64,000 bases of DNA, from positions 1 to 64,000 of the forward strand of contig NZ_WOVL01000016.1 in assembly GCF_009737085.1 (NCBI RefSeq), in the 5' to 3' direction. Within the stretch, counting starts at the first letter, position 1, and every line of letters starts with the position of its first letter. The DNA is from Paenibacillus sp. NEAU-GSW1 (lineage in GTDB: Bacteria > Bacillota > Bacilli > Paenibacillales > Paenibacillaceae). The notes below the pieces were generated by a model that was not told where the DNA came from, ran no database searches, and saw nothing but the letters and a program-made list of their open reading frames with translations. Below, piece by piece: positions 41,705 through 50,828 of this stretch. A program made the translations under genes and the position numbers.

Positions 41705-41737
41705 TGTTTAATGACGTGCAATAGAGGAGGGATTCTG

Positions 41738-43009
41738 TTGCCAACCGTTCAAATAAGCGCAAATGAAGCTTTGATTTTAAGCGTTACTGTCGCTGAAGGA
41801 GTAGCTCAATTATGCAGTAATATAGCTACTCCTGCCGAAACGGAATCGGTCGATCTCGAAGAAGCGAACGGCCGATATTTAGCGGAAGCTTTCTTAACAC
41901 CATTCCCAATGCCCCCCTTCCGGAGATCGATGATGGATGGTTATGCGATACGATCTGAATGGACAGAGGCTGCTACGCCTAACAATCCTTTACTTATAAA
42001 AACTGCCGGAGAAAGCCGGGCTGGAATGATCGTGATGGACGATGCGGATGCGGAACCCAGAGCGTTGAGAGTGTTCACTGGCGCTCCTGTGCCGGATTTT
42101 TACGATACGGTCATTGTACAAGAAATGGTTGCGATAAGAAGCGCGAGCAAGAGCGGCAAACGAATTGCGATTGACCGCCGCGTGCCTGCCGGCAATCATA
42201 TTGCTGAAGCAGGGGAAGATGTTCCGCAGCATACGTCGCTGCTTCATCCGGGAACGAAGCTTGGGGCGCGTGAAATGGCGATTCTGGCATCGTACGGAAA
42301 ACCGTCGGTCGTTGTGTATAAGAAGCCGATAGCGGTTGTACTGCCGATTGGCGACGAACTTCAACCGCAAGGAACGTCGCTGCTGCCCAATCATATTTAT
42401 GATTCGAACGGTGTTACAGCAGCTATGTTCGCAACTCAGCTCGGAGTGAAAGCGATTCGCCGCAAGCCTGTACAGGACGAACTCGAGGCGATTGCGTTGG
42501 AGCTTGACGCAGCTTTCGAGCAAGCGGACATCGTAATTACAACCGGCGGCGTTTCGGTCGGCGATTATGATTATGCCGAACGAGCGGCCGTGAAGAGCGG
42601 CTGGGAGCCCGTTTTTACGAAAGTGCTCATGCGTCCGGGAACGCCGACCTCGGCTTTCCGACGCGGTTCCAAGCTGTTGCTTTGCTTATCCGGTAATCCG
42701 TCGGCTTGTTATGCGGCGCTCGAGCTGCTTGCAAAACCGGTTCTGCGGAAGCTAACGGGAAGCGCGAGCTATGAGAGTGTTTGGATGGCAGGCGTTCTTG
42801 ACGGATCGATCAGAAAGCCTTGTCCTTATCCGAGATATCTTCGCGCTGTTGCGCAGTTTACAGACGGACAATGGAAAATCAGTCCGTTGCCGAATGATCG
42901 TTCAGGCAACATTGCCGCTTTTTCCGTGGCTAACGCGTTAGCGGTTATTCCTGCCGGCGGCAAAGGCGCTTCAGCCGGTGAAATAGCCTCTTTTACATTA
43001 TTAACCTAA
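41738..43009 (+). CDS. moeA: Molybdopterin molybdotransferase MoeA
   Basis: About 423 residues from TTG 41738, seven bases after AGGAGG; the ATG at 41711 precedes that site. Motifs are PFRRSMMDGYAIRS, RVFTGAPVPDFYDTVIVQE, GTKLGAREMAILASYG, the catalytic-domain VVLPIGDELQPQG, and ITTGGVSVGDYDY, then GNPSACYAALEL. It inserts molybdate into adenylylated molybdopterin. First gene of moeA-nasB-nasC-mobA-mobB, which supplies cofactor to the nitrate reductase encoded with it. Confidence 0.93.
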   Translation: MPTVQISANEALILSVTVAEGVAQLCSNIATPAETESVDLEEANGRYLAEAFLTPFPMPPFRRSMMDGYAIRSEWTEAATPNNPLLIKTAGESRAGMIVMDDADAEPRALRVFTGAPVPDFYDTVIVQEMVAIRSASKSGKRIAIDRRVPAGNHIAEAGEDVPQHTSLLHPGTKLGAREMAILASYGKPSVVVYKKPIAVVLPIGDELQPQGTSLLPNHIYDSNGVTAAMFATQLGVKAIRRKPVQDELEAIALELDAAFEQADIVITTGGVSVGDYDYAERAAVKSGWEPVFTKVLMRPGTPTSAFRRGSKLLLCLSGNPSACYAALELLAKPVLRKLTGSASYESVWMAGVLDGSIRKPCPYPRYLRAVAQFTDGQWKISPLPNDRSGNIAAFSVANALAVIPAGGKGASAGEIASFTLLT

Positions 43010-43048
43010 ATCTATCGAGCAAATCGCAAGCGGAAAGGAAGACTGCAG

Positions 43049-45154
43049 ATGAAAAAGGAAAGGCTTGTTGTAATAGGTAACGGGATGGCCGGTGTAAAAT
43101 GCGTAGAGCAAATTTACGATTTGAACCCGGACGCATTCGACATTACGATCATCGGCAGCGAGCCTCATCCGAACTACAATCGGATTCAGCTGTCAAAGGT
43201 GCTGCAGGGCGATACGAAAATCGATGAAATTATTATAAATGATTGGAAATGGTACGAGGAACGCGGCATACGGCTGTTTACTGGAGAGAAGGTAACGAAA
43301 GCCGATACCGTTAATCGACGGGTAATGGCAGAGTCGGGCTTAAAGGTGGATTACGACAAGCTTATTTTCGCAACCGGTTCTTCAGCGTTTAAGCCTAACC
43401 TGTCAGGCGTCGATAAAGAGGGTGTTACCGCGTTCCGGACGATGGCCGATTGCGAAACGATGATCCAGGCGTCGACCAAATATAAGCGTGCTGCCGTTAT
43501 CGGCGGCGGCTTGCTCGGTCTGGAAGCAGCCCGCGGCTTGTTGAATCTCGGGATGGAAGTTTCAGTCATCCATAACGCAACTTATTTGATGAACAGACAG
43601 TTGGACGTTCCTGCCGCAGATTTGCTCAAGAGAGAGCTGACCGAACAGGGCATGCAATTTTTACTCGATAAAAGAACTGAAAAAATTATCGGCCGCAAAC
43701 GGGCCGAAGGCTTGCTATTTACAGACGGCTCAAAGCTCGCCGCTGATCTGATCGTGCTTGCAGTCGGGATCAGTCCGAATACTGCTGCGGCTGCAGCTAG
43801 CGGCATCAAAGTAAATCGTGCTATTGTTATAAACGACTATATGGAAACGAGCGCGCCGAATGTTTTCGCCGTCGGCGAATGCGCGGAACACCGCGATATC
43901 GTATACGGCCTGGTCGCTCCTTTATATGAACAAGGCAAAGTGCTGGCGCAGCGTCTGGTCGGCGCAGCTGCCGAGCCTTATAAAGGTTCAGTGCCATACG
44001 CGCAATTAAAAGTTTCGGGCGTCGATGTGTTCTCGGTTGGCATGATCCGCGATGACGAAGCGCAAACGGCCATCCAAACGTTTAATGGCATTAATAAAAC
44101 ATATAAAAAAGTAACGATGAGATCGGGCAAAGTGGCCGGGGCCGTTCTTTACGGCGACAGCTCGGAAGCGATGAAGCTGCTTGAGCTCGTGAAGAAGAGC
44201 GCTTCCGTCTCGGCGCTCCAAACGGCGGCGCAGGACAACGCTTCAAGCAGCGGCTTTGATCGATGCGCCGCAATGCCGGATGACGAAACGGTGTGCGCTT
44301 GCAACGCCGTCAACAAAGCGACAATCGTAAATGCGGTTTGCGCAGGCGGATTGAAGACAGTGGACGAAGTGCGCGACAAAACGAAAGCTTCCGGCTCGTG
44401 CGGGGGCTGTAAGCCTGTCGTTGCCATGCTGATCGATTACGCGCAAAAGAGCGGCGGTTCGTCGCCGGCAGCCGAACCGCCTATATGCGGTTGTACGGAG
44501 CTGGGCCATGCAGCCGTGAAGGAAGCGATCGGGCAAATGGGAATCGCGACTGCGAAAGAAGCGATGATCAAGCTGAATTGGAGCAAACCTGAAGGCTGCG
44601 GTTTATGCCGCAGAGCGCTTCGTTATTATACGAAAGAACATGAGCCGGCTCCGCGTACTGCGGCTGTTACCGTCGGACCAAACGGCGCGGTCCGCAATCG
44701 CGGCTGGTATATGGACAATACAGTAATCGGCAATGAATTGATCGAGCAATTGGATCGGTTGGCGATGCCGCATACGGTCCGCATTTCCGTCTCGGCCGGT
44801 CCTGCTTATCCGATTGGAACGCTTGTGCATGATTTTGGCATTGCCGCTGCGCCAGCCGGTTGGGAGGTTTATGCGGGAGGCTATGCGGAGAACCCGGTGA
44901 AGCAGGGCAAGCTGATCAGCATTGAACCAACCGAGGAAGCGGCTATAGGCGTCGTCTTGAGCTGTTTGCAACGATATCGCGAAAACGCAAATTACGGAGA
45001 GCGGGTCTGGAAATGGTTGGAGCGGCACGGCTTGCAGCGCCTCCGCGAAACGGTTCTGGATTTAAATGAGAGAGACGGCTTGCTCGATCGCCTCCTTGCG
45101 GAAAGGCAAACGGAGCGGTTGAATCCGGTTCTTGTGGAAGGGATGGGGAGCTAA
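43049..45154 (+). CDS. nasB: Assimilatory nitrate reductase electron-transfer subunit (NasB-like)
   Basis: A 701-residue flavoprotein with ATG 43049 behind AAAGGAAG. A pyridine-nucleotide-disulfide FAD/NAD domain (VVIGNGMAGVKCVEQI, PNYNRIQLSKVLQGD, AAVIGGGLLGLEAARGL, NVFAVGECAEH) fills residues 1-400. Two BFD-like Fe-S domains follow: CACNAVNKATIVNAV with GSCGGCKP, and CGCTELGHAAVKEAI with EGCGLCRRAL. The C-terminus resembles the end of NirB (GWEVYAGGYAENPVKQGK) but lacks the siroheme Cys ligands. It passes electrons from NAD(P)H to NasC. NirB nitrite reductase is the alternative, argued against by those missing residues. Confidence 0.87.
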   Translation: MKKERLVVIGNGMAGVKCVEQIYDLNPDAFDITIIGSEPHPNYNRIQLSKVLQGDTKIDEIIINDWKWYEERGIRLFTGEKVTKADTVNRRVMAESGLKVDYDKLIFATGSSAFKPNLSGVDKEGVTAFRTMADCETMIQASTKYKRAAVIGGGLLGLEAARGLLNLGMEVSVIHNATYLMNRQLDVPAADLLKRELTEQGMQFLLDKRTEKIIGRKRAEGLLFTDGSKLAADLIVLAVGISPNTAAAAASGIKVNRAIVINDYMETSAPNVFAVGECAEHRDIVYGLVAPLYEQGKVLAQRLVGAAAEPYKGSVPYAQLKVSGVDVFSVGMIRDDEAQTAIQTFNGINKTYKKVTMRSGKVAGAVLYGDSSEAMKLLELVKKSASVSALQTAAQDNASSSGFDRCAAMPDDETVCACNAVNKATIVNAVCAGGLKTVDEVRDKTKASGSCGGCKPVVAMLIDYAQKSGGSSPAAEPPICGCTELGHAAVKEAIGQMGIATAKEAMIKLNWSKPEGCGLCRRALRYYTKEHEPAPRTAAVTVGPNGAVRNRGWYMDNTVIGNELIEQLDRLAMPHTVRISVSAGPAYPIGTLVHDFGIAAAPAGWEVYAGGYAENPVKQGKLISIEPTEEAAIGVVLSCLQRYRENANYGERVWKWLERHGLQRLRETVLDLNERDGLLDRLLAERQTERLNPVLVEGMGS

Positions 45155-47283
45155 TGACGCAGACATTGACAAAAATGATTACACAATGCCCGTTTTGCAG
45201 TGTACAGTGCAAGATGGAAGTCGAAGAAAAACGCGACGAGCTGACTGGCAAAACCGTCTATTCAGTTGAGGGCATTCCGAATGCCGCTTCTGAAGGAAGA
45301 CTTTGCGTCAAAGGGAAAAACTCCTATCAGCATGCGTTAAGCCGAGAGCGGCTGACTCATCCGATGATGCGGAAAAACGGCGTGTTGACCCGCGTAAGCT
45401 GGGAGGAAGCGCTTGACTCCATCGCAACGCGCTTTCGCAGTATTCAAGCTGCGCATGGCGCGGATGCGGTTTGCCTATACGGAGGCGGCTCGCTGACGAA
45501 TGAAACGGCGTATTTGCTAGGTAAATTTGCCCGTATCGGGTTAGGTACGCGTTACATTGATTATAACGGCCGGTTTTGCATGTCCGCAGCTGCATCGGCC
45601 GGCGTTAAGGCGTTCGGCATCGATCGCGGCTTGACCAATCAGCTGGCTGATATCGCATTAGCGGAAGTTATCATTTTGGCCGGCACCAATATTTCCGAGT
45701 GCCAGCCGACGATGATGCCTTATTTTACAAGAGCGAAGGAAAACGGCGCATTCATTATCGTCATTGATCCGCGCGTGACGGGGACGGCCGAGATGGCCGA
45801 TCTGCATTTGCAAGTGAAACCGGGAACGGATGCCGCACTCGTAAACGGACTTATAAAAGCTGTATTTGATGAAGGACTGGTTGACCGGCGGTTCGTGGAA
45901 AACCGGACGAAAGGCTTCGAAGAGCTGAAGAGCCATATTGATAAGCTTGACCTGGATGCGATTGCCGAATTGACGGGCGTAGATAAAGAGCTTATCGTTA
46001 AGGCGGCTATGGCTTACGGCCGTGCCAAGACAGGCATGGTATTTACGGCACGCGGCGTTGAGCAGCATGCCGATGGACATATGACGGTGCGCAATTTCAT
46101 AAACCTCGTTCTTGCGACCGGGAAAATCGGCAAGCCGGGCTGCGGATACGGCGCTGTCACAGGTCAAGGCAACGGGCAAGGCGGAAGGGAGCACGGCCAG
46201 AAAGCCGATCAGCTTCCGGGCTATCGTTTAATTGAAAATGAACAGGATCGCGCATATATTGCCAGCGTGTGGGGCGTAAAGCCGGAAGAGTTGCCGGGCA
46301 AAGGCGTTTCCGCATATGAAATGATGGAGGTTATCCATCGCAAGGAAATCAAATCGATGTTTGTGATGGGTTCCAACCCCATTATGTCGAACCCGAATGC
46401 CGGACTCGTCGAAGAGGGCATTAAGGGGCTTGATTACTTGGTCGTAGCCGACATGTTTATGTCTGAAACAGCGGTACTGGCAGACGTCGTGCTGCCGGTA
46501 ACAGCTTATATTGAGAATACAGGCACGCTAACCAATCTGGAAGGGCGCGTTCTGCTGCGTGAAGCGGCAAGGCCAGCTCCGGGAGAGGCGCGGGATGATT
46601 GGCACATTTTGTGCGAGCTTGCAAATAGGTTGGGCCGCGGAACGTACTTCAAGTTCGAAGATTCCGAGCAAATTTTCAACGAGCTTCGCGTGGCAAGCCG
46701 CGGAGGCGTCGCTGACTATTACGGCATCACATACGATCGTCTACGCAAAGAGGAAGGCGTTTACTGGCCATGTCCTTCGACAGATCATCCGGGAGCAAAG
46801 CGGTTGTTCGAGCAAAGCTTTCCGCAGCCGGAAGGCAGGGCGCTCTTTATACCCGTCGTATCAGAGCCTGTCGCAGAGGAAGTCAGCGCGCAATATCCGC
46901 TAGTGCTGACAAACGGCCGCGTGCTGGCGCATTATTTGACTGGCGTGCAAACGCGGCGCAGCCCGATGCTCGCTGCGAAAGACATTGAGAATTTTATGGA
47001 AATCCATCCGGAAACGGCTGCTAAATATCGGATTGAAGACGATTCGCTCGTAACGATTCGTTCGCCTCGCGGCACAACGATCGTCCGCAGCAAATTCTCG
47101 AAATCGATTCGTAAAGATACCTTATTTGTGCCGATGCACTGGGGCGACGTGCAAAATGTCAATAATGTCACCAGTCCTGCACTGGATCCGGTATGCAGAA
47201 TGCCCGACTTCAAGGTTAGCGCCGTTCAGATTGAACCGTTCGGTGAGGACTTCGAGGAGGAAGGCGAGTATGCAATCCGCTAA
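45154..47283 (+). CDS. nasC: Assimilatory nitrate reductase catalytic subunit
   Basis: A 709-residue molybdopterin oxidoreductase starting in a TAATG overlap with nasB. The N-terminal [4Fe-4S] motif is CPFCSVQCKME plus GRLCVKGKNSY. MGD-binding segments include YGGGSLTNETAYLLGKFARI, YNGRFCMSAA with the candidate Mo-ligand Cys, AGTNISECQPTMMPYF, FTARGVEQHADGHMTVRN, MGSNPIMSNPNA and the C-terminal VLTNGRVLAHYLTGVQTRRS and PMHWGDVQNVNNVT. It lacks the extra C-terminal Fe-S domain of larger NasA-type proteins. It reduces nitrate to nitrite in the cytoplasm. The 3' end overlaps mobA by 14 bases. Confidence 0.93.
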   Translation: MTQTLTKMITQCPFCSVQCKMEVEEKRDELTGKTVYSVEGIPNAASEGRLCVKGKNSYQHALSRERLTHPMMRKNGVLTRVSWEEALDSIATRFRSIQAAHGADAVCLYGGGSLTNETAYLLGKFARIGLGTRYIDYNGRFCMSAAASAGVKAFGIDRGLTNQLADIALAEVIILAGTNISECQPTMMPYFTRAKENGAFIIVIDPRVTGTAEMADLHLQVKPGTDAALVNGLIKAVFDEGLVDRRFVENRTKGFEELKSHIDKLDLDAIAELTGVDKELIVKAAMAYGRAKTGMVFTARGVEQHADGHMTVRNFINLVLATGKIGKPGCGYGAVTGQGNGQGGREHGQKADQLPGYRLIENEQDRAYIASVWGVKPEELPGKGVSAYEMMEVIHRKEIKSMFVMGSNPIMSNPNAGLVEEGIKGLDYLVVADMFMSETAVLADVVLPVTAYIENTGTLTNLEGRVLLREAARPAPGEARDDWHILCELANRLGRGTYFKFEDSEQIFNELRVASRGGVADYYGITYDRLRKEEGVYWPCPSTDHPGAKRLFEQSFPQPEGRALFIPVVSEPVAEEVSAQYPLVLTNGRVLAHYLTGVQTRRSPMLAAKDIENFMEIHPETAAKYRIEDDSLVTIRSPRGTTIVRSKFSKSIRKDTLFVPMHWGDVQNVNNVTSPALDPVCRMPDFKVSAVQIEPFGEDFEEEGEYAIR

Positions 47284-47896
47284 GCTGGGAATGGACGGGA
47301 TCATCCTTGCGGGCGGTCGAAGCTCAAGAATGAACGGTCAGACGAAGGCGCTTTTGCCGTTTGGCGAAAGCGCAATGCTGGATCGAATCATTTCGCGGAT
47401 GTCTCTCGTCTGCGACAGTTTAGTGGTTGTTGTCGCTACGGAAGAACAATACGATGCAATGTCCGGGAGAGGCGTGCGTACGCTGATAGATCGGCTTCCG
47501 CAGCAAGGGCCGCTCGCCGCGCTTCATACCGCGTTAGAGCAGACTGAGCCAGGCAAGCTTCATTGGGCAACGGCATGCGATATGCCCTTTATCTCGGAGA
47601 CCGCAGCTGTCTGGATGAAGCAGAAGCTGGAGCGGAGCGGCAAGATGGCTATCGTGCCGGAAATCGGAGGCAAGCTTCACCCGCTGCATGCGATATACCG
47701 GACGGAATGCGCTGTCGCCGCTGCCGAATTTCTCGCTGAAGGTCGCCTTGGCATGATGAGCTTGCTAGATCGGATCGATTTCGATATCGTAAAAGAAAAG
47801 CCTTTTGCGGAAGCGGGTATTGATGTTCGATTTGCCTTTAATATGAATACGCCCGAACAATACGAAAAGGCGCTCCGTATGGAGGCGAGATTATGA
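47270..47896 (+). CDS. mobA: Molybdenum cofactor guanylyltransferase MobA
   Basis: A 208-residue nucleotidyltransferase. ATG 47270 is preceded by GAGGAAGG; the longer frame upstream is a shadow of nasC. It has the signature GIILAGGRSSRMNGQTKALLPF, LIDRLPQQGPLAALHTAL, ATACDMPFISE and PLHAIYR. It transfers GMP to Mo-molybdopterin, giving the guanine dinucleotide form used by NasC. It overlaps mobB by four bases. Confidence 0.93.
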   Translation: MQSAKLGMDGIILAGGRSSRMNGQTKALLPFGESAMLDRIISRMSLVCDSLVVVVATEEQYDAMSGRGVRTLIDRLPQQGPLAALHTALEQTEPGKLHWATACDMPFISETAAVWMKQKLERSGKMAIVPEIGGKLHPLHAIYRTECAVAAAEFLAEGRLGMMSLLDRIDFDIVKEKPFAEAGIDVRFAFNMNTPEQYEKALRMEARL

Positions 47897-48420
47897 AGGA
47901 AAAGAAACCGCCGCTAGTTTTTCAGATTGTCGGATATAAAAATTCAGGCAAAACGACGTTAATGTGCCGTTTAATCGGACATTTCACCTCGCAAGGCCTG
48001 CGAGTGGCCGTCATTAAGCATGACGGCCATGAATTTGAGGCGGATGCGCCCGGCTGTGACACAAGGAAGATGCGTGAAGCCGGCGCTGAGTGGTCGGCAA
48101 TCACCTCCGCCGGTCAAACCGCGATTGTGAAAGCTGCGCCGACACCGCTGCATGAATTAATCGACGCCGCTCCGCCAGTCGACGTCATATTGGTCGAGGG
48201 CTACAAGCGGGAAGCTTATCCAAAGCTTGTATTGCTAAGGAACAGTGACGATGCTGAAATGGCGATGTCATTATCCAACGTAACGGGCATCGCGCTCTGG
48301 CCGCATGATTATGATTCGTGGGGACGGAGCCGGGAGCTCTCAGGCGGCGTAACTGCCTTCGAACTGAACGATATACCCGCGATTGCCGATCATATTGGCA
48401 ATTGTGCGCGGATTATCTAA
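47893..48420 (+). CDS. mobB: Molybdopterin-guanine dinucleotide biosynthesis protein MobB
   Basis: A 175-residue P-loop GTPase-like protein starting at ATG 47893 within an ATGA overlap. It carries QIVGYKNSGKTTLMCRLI (Walker A), VAVIKHDGHEFE, DTRKMREAGA and DVILVEGYKREAYPKLVLLR. MobB proteins assist MobA. A strong terminator follows, ending the operon. No nitrate transporter or nitrite reductase genes lie in this cluster. Confidence 0.93.
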   Translation: MKEKKPPLVFQIVGYKNSGKTTLMCRLIGHFTSQGLRVAVIKHDGHEFEADAPGCDTRKMREAGAEWSAITSAGQTAIVKAAPTPLHELIDAAPPVDVILVEGYKREAYPKLVLLRNSDDAEMAMSLSNVTGIALWPHDYDSWGRSRELSGGVTAFELNDIPAIADHIGNCARII

Positions 48421-48424
48421 AGAG

Positions 48425-48475
48425 AGGCTGTCACTATCGTCATCATGGAAAATGATGATAGTGACAGCCTTTCTT
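48425..48475 (+). terminator. Terminator after mobB
   Basis: A near-perfect ~20-base stem from AGGCTGTCACTATC to GATAGTGACAGCCT, with TTCTT after it. The rest of the gap up to 48681 has only a weak TAAGACCC/GGGTTCTTA hairpin (48521-48543) and no gene. Confidence 0.88.
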
Positions 48476-48681
48476 GCTTTGTACGCGGTGGAGTAATCAT
48501 TTGCGGGCCATCCCGCTTAGATAAGACCCTGTGGGGTTCTTATCGGTAAGGTAATCGAGAGAAGTTGGTGGAAATGCGTACGTGCGCGGATGCATTATGA
48601 GCAGATAAATGAGACTCGATTCGCGTCAGCTTACAACAGCCAACGAGCAGAGGTGAACATAAAGCAACAACACGTAAAGCT

Positions 48682-49647
48682 TTATGAGCCAAATAGCCGG
48701 CGCATAGACGCTTCATCTATGACAATTGGCTCTTTCGGCACTCGATCAAGATTGAAGCCTGCTGCGAGCTCACGGGCGCTGAGAGGGTTAAAAGTCGGCT
48801 GCTGTCCTGCTATATGCGCCAGCCAGCCGATAATGCGTTCAGCCGATACGCCTGCAGCTCTTAAACCTGCAATAGAAGTGTCGCCATGACGTTTCGCGAG
48901 CCGCTTGCCATCTTCGCCCATTAATAGAGGGACATGAGCAAAGCGCGGCGCAGGCAGGCCGAGCGCCTCGTAGAGCATCAATTGGCGAGGAGTAGAATCG
49001 AGCAAATCGTAGCCGCGAAGCACGTCGGTGATCTTCATGGCAGCATCATCGACGACGACGGCAAGCTGATAGCTGATGATGCCGTCAGCACGGCGAATGA
49101 CGAAATCTCCTCCAGCGCCCGGCGCAAAAGCCTTGAATCCTGCTGCTCCGTCAATAAAGGCAACGGCTTGATCGTCATTGATTTGAAAACGAAGGGATGG
49201 CTCTTTGTTCGCCCTTCGCTGTTCCTGCTCCTCGGCCGTCAAGCAACGGCAGGTTCCGTTATAGACCGGACCTTCTTCTGACAATCCGTGCGGGGCGCTG
49301 GCTACGGCGAGCAGCTCGGCACGGCTGCAGAAGCACGGATATAAACGGCCGCTCTGCTGTAGCTTCCTCAAAGCCTCTTCATACATAGCGCCGCGCTCGC
49401 TTTGCGTATACGGGCCGTAAGGTCCGCCGATATCCGGACCTTCATCCCAATTCAAGCCAAGCCAGCGAAGATCGTCCAGCGCCTGCTGCGCAAGCGCTGG
49501 ACGACAGCGCGGCTTATCGATATCTTCCATGCGCAGCACGAACTGGCCGCCTGCGCTTCTCGTTTGAAGCCAGGCAAGCAGCGCCGCCCATATGTTGCCT
49601 ACATGCATAAGTCCCGATGGCGTCGGGGCAAATCGTCCGCGAATCAC
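48682..49647 (-). CDS. gluQ: Glutamyl-Q tRNA(Asp) synthetase
   Basis: About 321 residues from GTG 49647, seven bases after AAGGAAGGTGA; the open frame extends further but without a ribosome binding site. The protein then starts [17 protein letters not shown], the HIGH-like class I motif. Other features are [27 protein letters not shown], the Zn-binding CFCSRAE with [28 protein letters not shown], and the KMSKS-equivalent [12 protein letters not shown]. Lacking the anticodon-binding domain, it attaches glutamate to queuosine in tRNA(Asp). Confidence 0.92.
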   Translation of the reverse strand: MIRGRFAPTPSGLMHVGNIWAALLAWLQTRSAGGQFVLRMEDIDKPRCRPALAQQALDDLRWLGLNWDEGPDIGGPYGPYTQSERGAMYEEALRKLQQSGRLYPCFCSRAELLAVASAPHGLSEEGPVYNGTCRCLTAEEQEQRRANKEPSLRFQINDDQAVAFIDGAAGFKAFAPGAGGDFVIRRADGIISYQLAVVVDDAAMKITDVLRGYDLLDSTPRQLMLYEALGLPAPRFAHVPLLMGEDGKRLAKRHGDTSIAGLRAAGVSAERIIGWLAHIAGQQPTFNPLSARELAAGFNLDRVPKEPIVIDEASMRRLFGS

Positions 49648-49827
49648 TGCTTGTTCACCTTCCTTATGATCAAACGATAGCATGTCGGATTCCGAATTCG
49701 CAACCATTTCAATAAATGTGAAGTCTAATTGAATGGGATCTCGTACTATAGAGAACGAATCAAAACATGATAAATTCATTTGTATCGGAATCAACAGATC
49801 ATATCCCAAAAGGAGCGTAGATCGATT

Positions 49828-50781
49828 ATGAACGAGACGATCGCGAAGTGGAATGAACAATTGGAGCAATGCCGGGAGCGCGCCGCTTCCTTAATGCATG
49901 TAGAGCAACGCCGCGAAACGCTGCTGACAAGATTGAACGAAGAACGGAAACGGGCGATTGAGCTGGAGGTTCAACTGGATAAAGAGCAAGCAGATGTAGA
50001 TAAGCTGTTAAAGCTGTCGTGGAGCAATATGTTCCATACGATCCTGCGAAGCAAGGATGAGCAGCTGGAGATTGAGCGGCAGCAGGCGCTCTCGGTTTCG
50101 TTAAAGCTGCAGCTAACGAAGCAGGAAATCGTGACGCTGGAGCAGGAATATTATGCTTCCGGTACGCAAGTTGCGGAGCTGGTCGGCGCCGATGAGCAAT
50201 ATGAACAGATTAAACGCCAGAAGGAGCAATGGATTCTGAGCGTCGATGCAGATACGACTCAGCAACTCGAAACGCTGGAGGCACAAGCGACGGACGCTAG
50301 GCTGGAGAGCAAAGAGTGGTATGAAGCGGCGGCGGCTTGCCGTCAGCTCGTCTGTTCGCTGGAGGATGCGGTGAATAAGTTGGATTCAGCTGCAAACTGG
50401 GGCACTTTTGACATGCTCGGAGGAGGGCTGATCAGCAACTCGATTAAGCATTCCCATATTGATGATGCCAAATCGGCAATCAGTACAGCCCAGTGCTTGG
50501 TCAATCGGTTGAAAAAAGAGTTAAAGGATGTACGTTTGAGCTCGGATTTGAAAGTCCAAATTGGCGGGTTAGCGACATTTGCCGACTTTTTTTTCGACGG
50601 ATTGATTGCAGATTGGATTGTACAAGGTAAAATAAAAGAATCAATGTCGCAGGCCTTAAGCCAGCTGCATAATGCGAGGACGTTGCTCGAGGAGCTGGAT
50701 CGCGAGAAGGCGAAGGCTGAAAGCAAATATGAATCGCTCAAGCAGGAGCGTGAACGGTTGATTGAGCAGTTCGCCGGATAA
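49828..50781 (+). CDS. Coiled-coil protein of unknown function
   Basis: About 317 residues from ATG 49828 with AAGGAG upstream. Almost the whole protein is predicted helical coiled coil, rich in Glu, Gln, Lys and Leu (for example [19 protein letters not shown] and [18 protein letters not shown]). A short non-coil centre, [19 protein letters not shown], is followed by [14 protein letters not shown] and [17 protein letters not shown]. That hydrophobic centre looks like the conserved functional element. There is no signal peptide. I do not recognise a named family. Its neighbour corA starts 47 bases downstream, so the two may be co-transcribed. Confidence 0.75.
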   Translation: MNETIAKWNEQLEQCRERAASLMHVEQRRETLLTRLNEERKRAIELEVQLDKEQADVDKLLKLSWSNMFHTILRSKDEQLEIERQQALSVSLKLQLTKQEIVTLEQEYYASGTQVAELVGADEQYEQIKRQKEQWILSVDADTTQQLETLEAQATDARLESKEWYEAAAACRQLVCSLEDAVNKLDSAANWGTFDMLGGGLISNSIKHSHIDDAKSAISTAQCLVNRLKKELKDVRLSSDLKVQIGGLATFADFFFDGLIADWIVQGKIKESMSQALSQLHNARTLLEELDREKAKAESKYESLKQERERLIEQFAG

Positions 50782-50828
50782 TCGACCGCTTGTATCGCAG
50801 CTGTTAGGCGTTCAGGAGGAACCTATAC

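Noticed and set aside
43049..45154. Siroheme nitrite reductase NirB
   Set aside because: The Cys ligands for siroheme and its Fe-S cluster are absent from the C-terminal part, and the gene overlaps nasC.
47126..47269. Longer N-terminus for MobA
   Set aside because: The upstream part is the shadow of nasC; the ribosome binding site and the family N-terminus support ATG 47270.
48500..48600. Possible riboswitch or small RNA between mobB and gluQ
   Set aside because: Only a weak eight-base hairpin is present, without promoter, T-run or recognisable motif.
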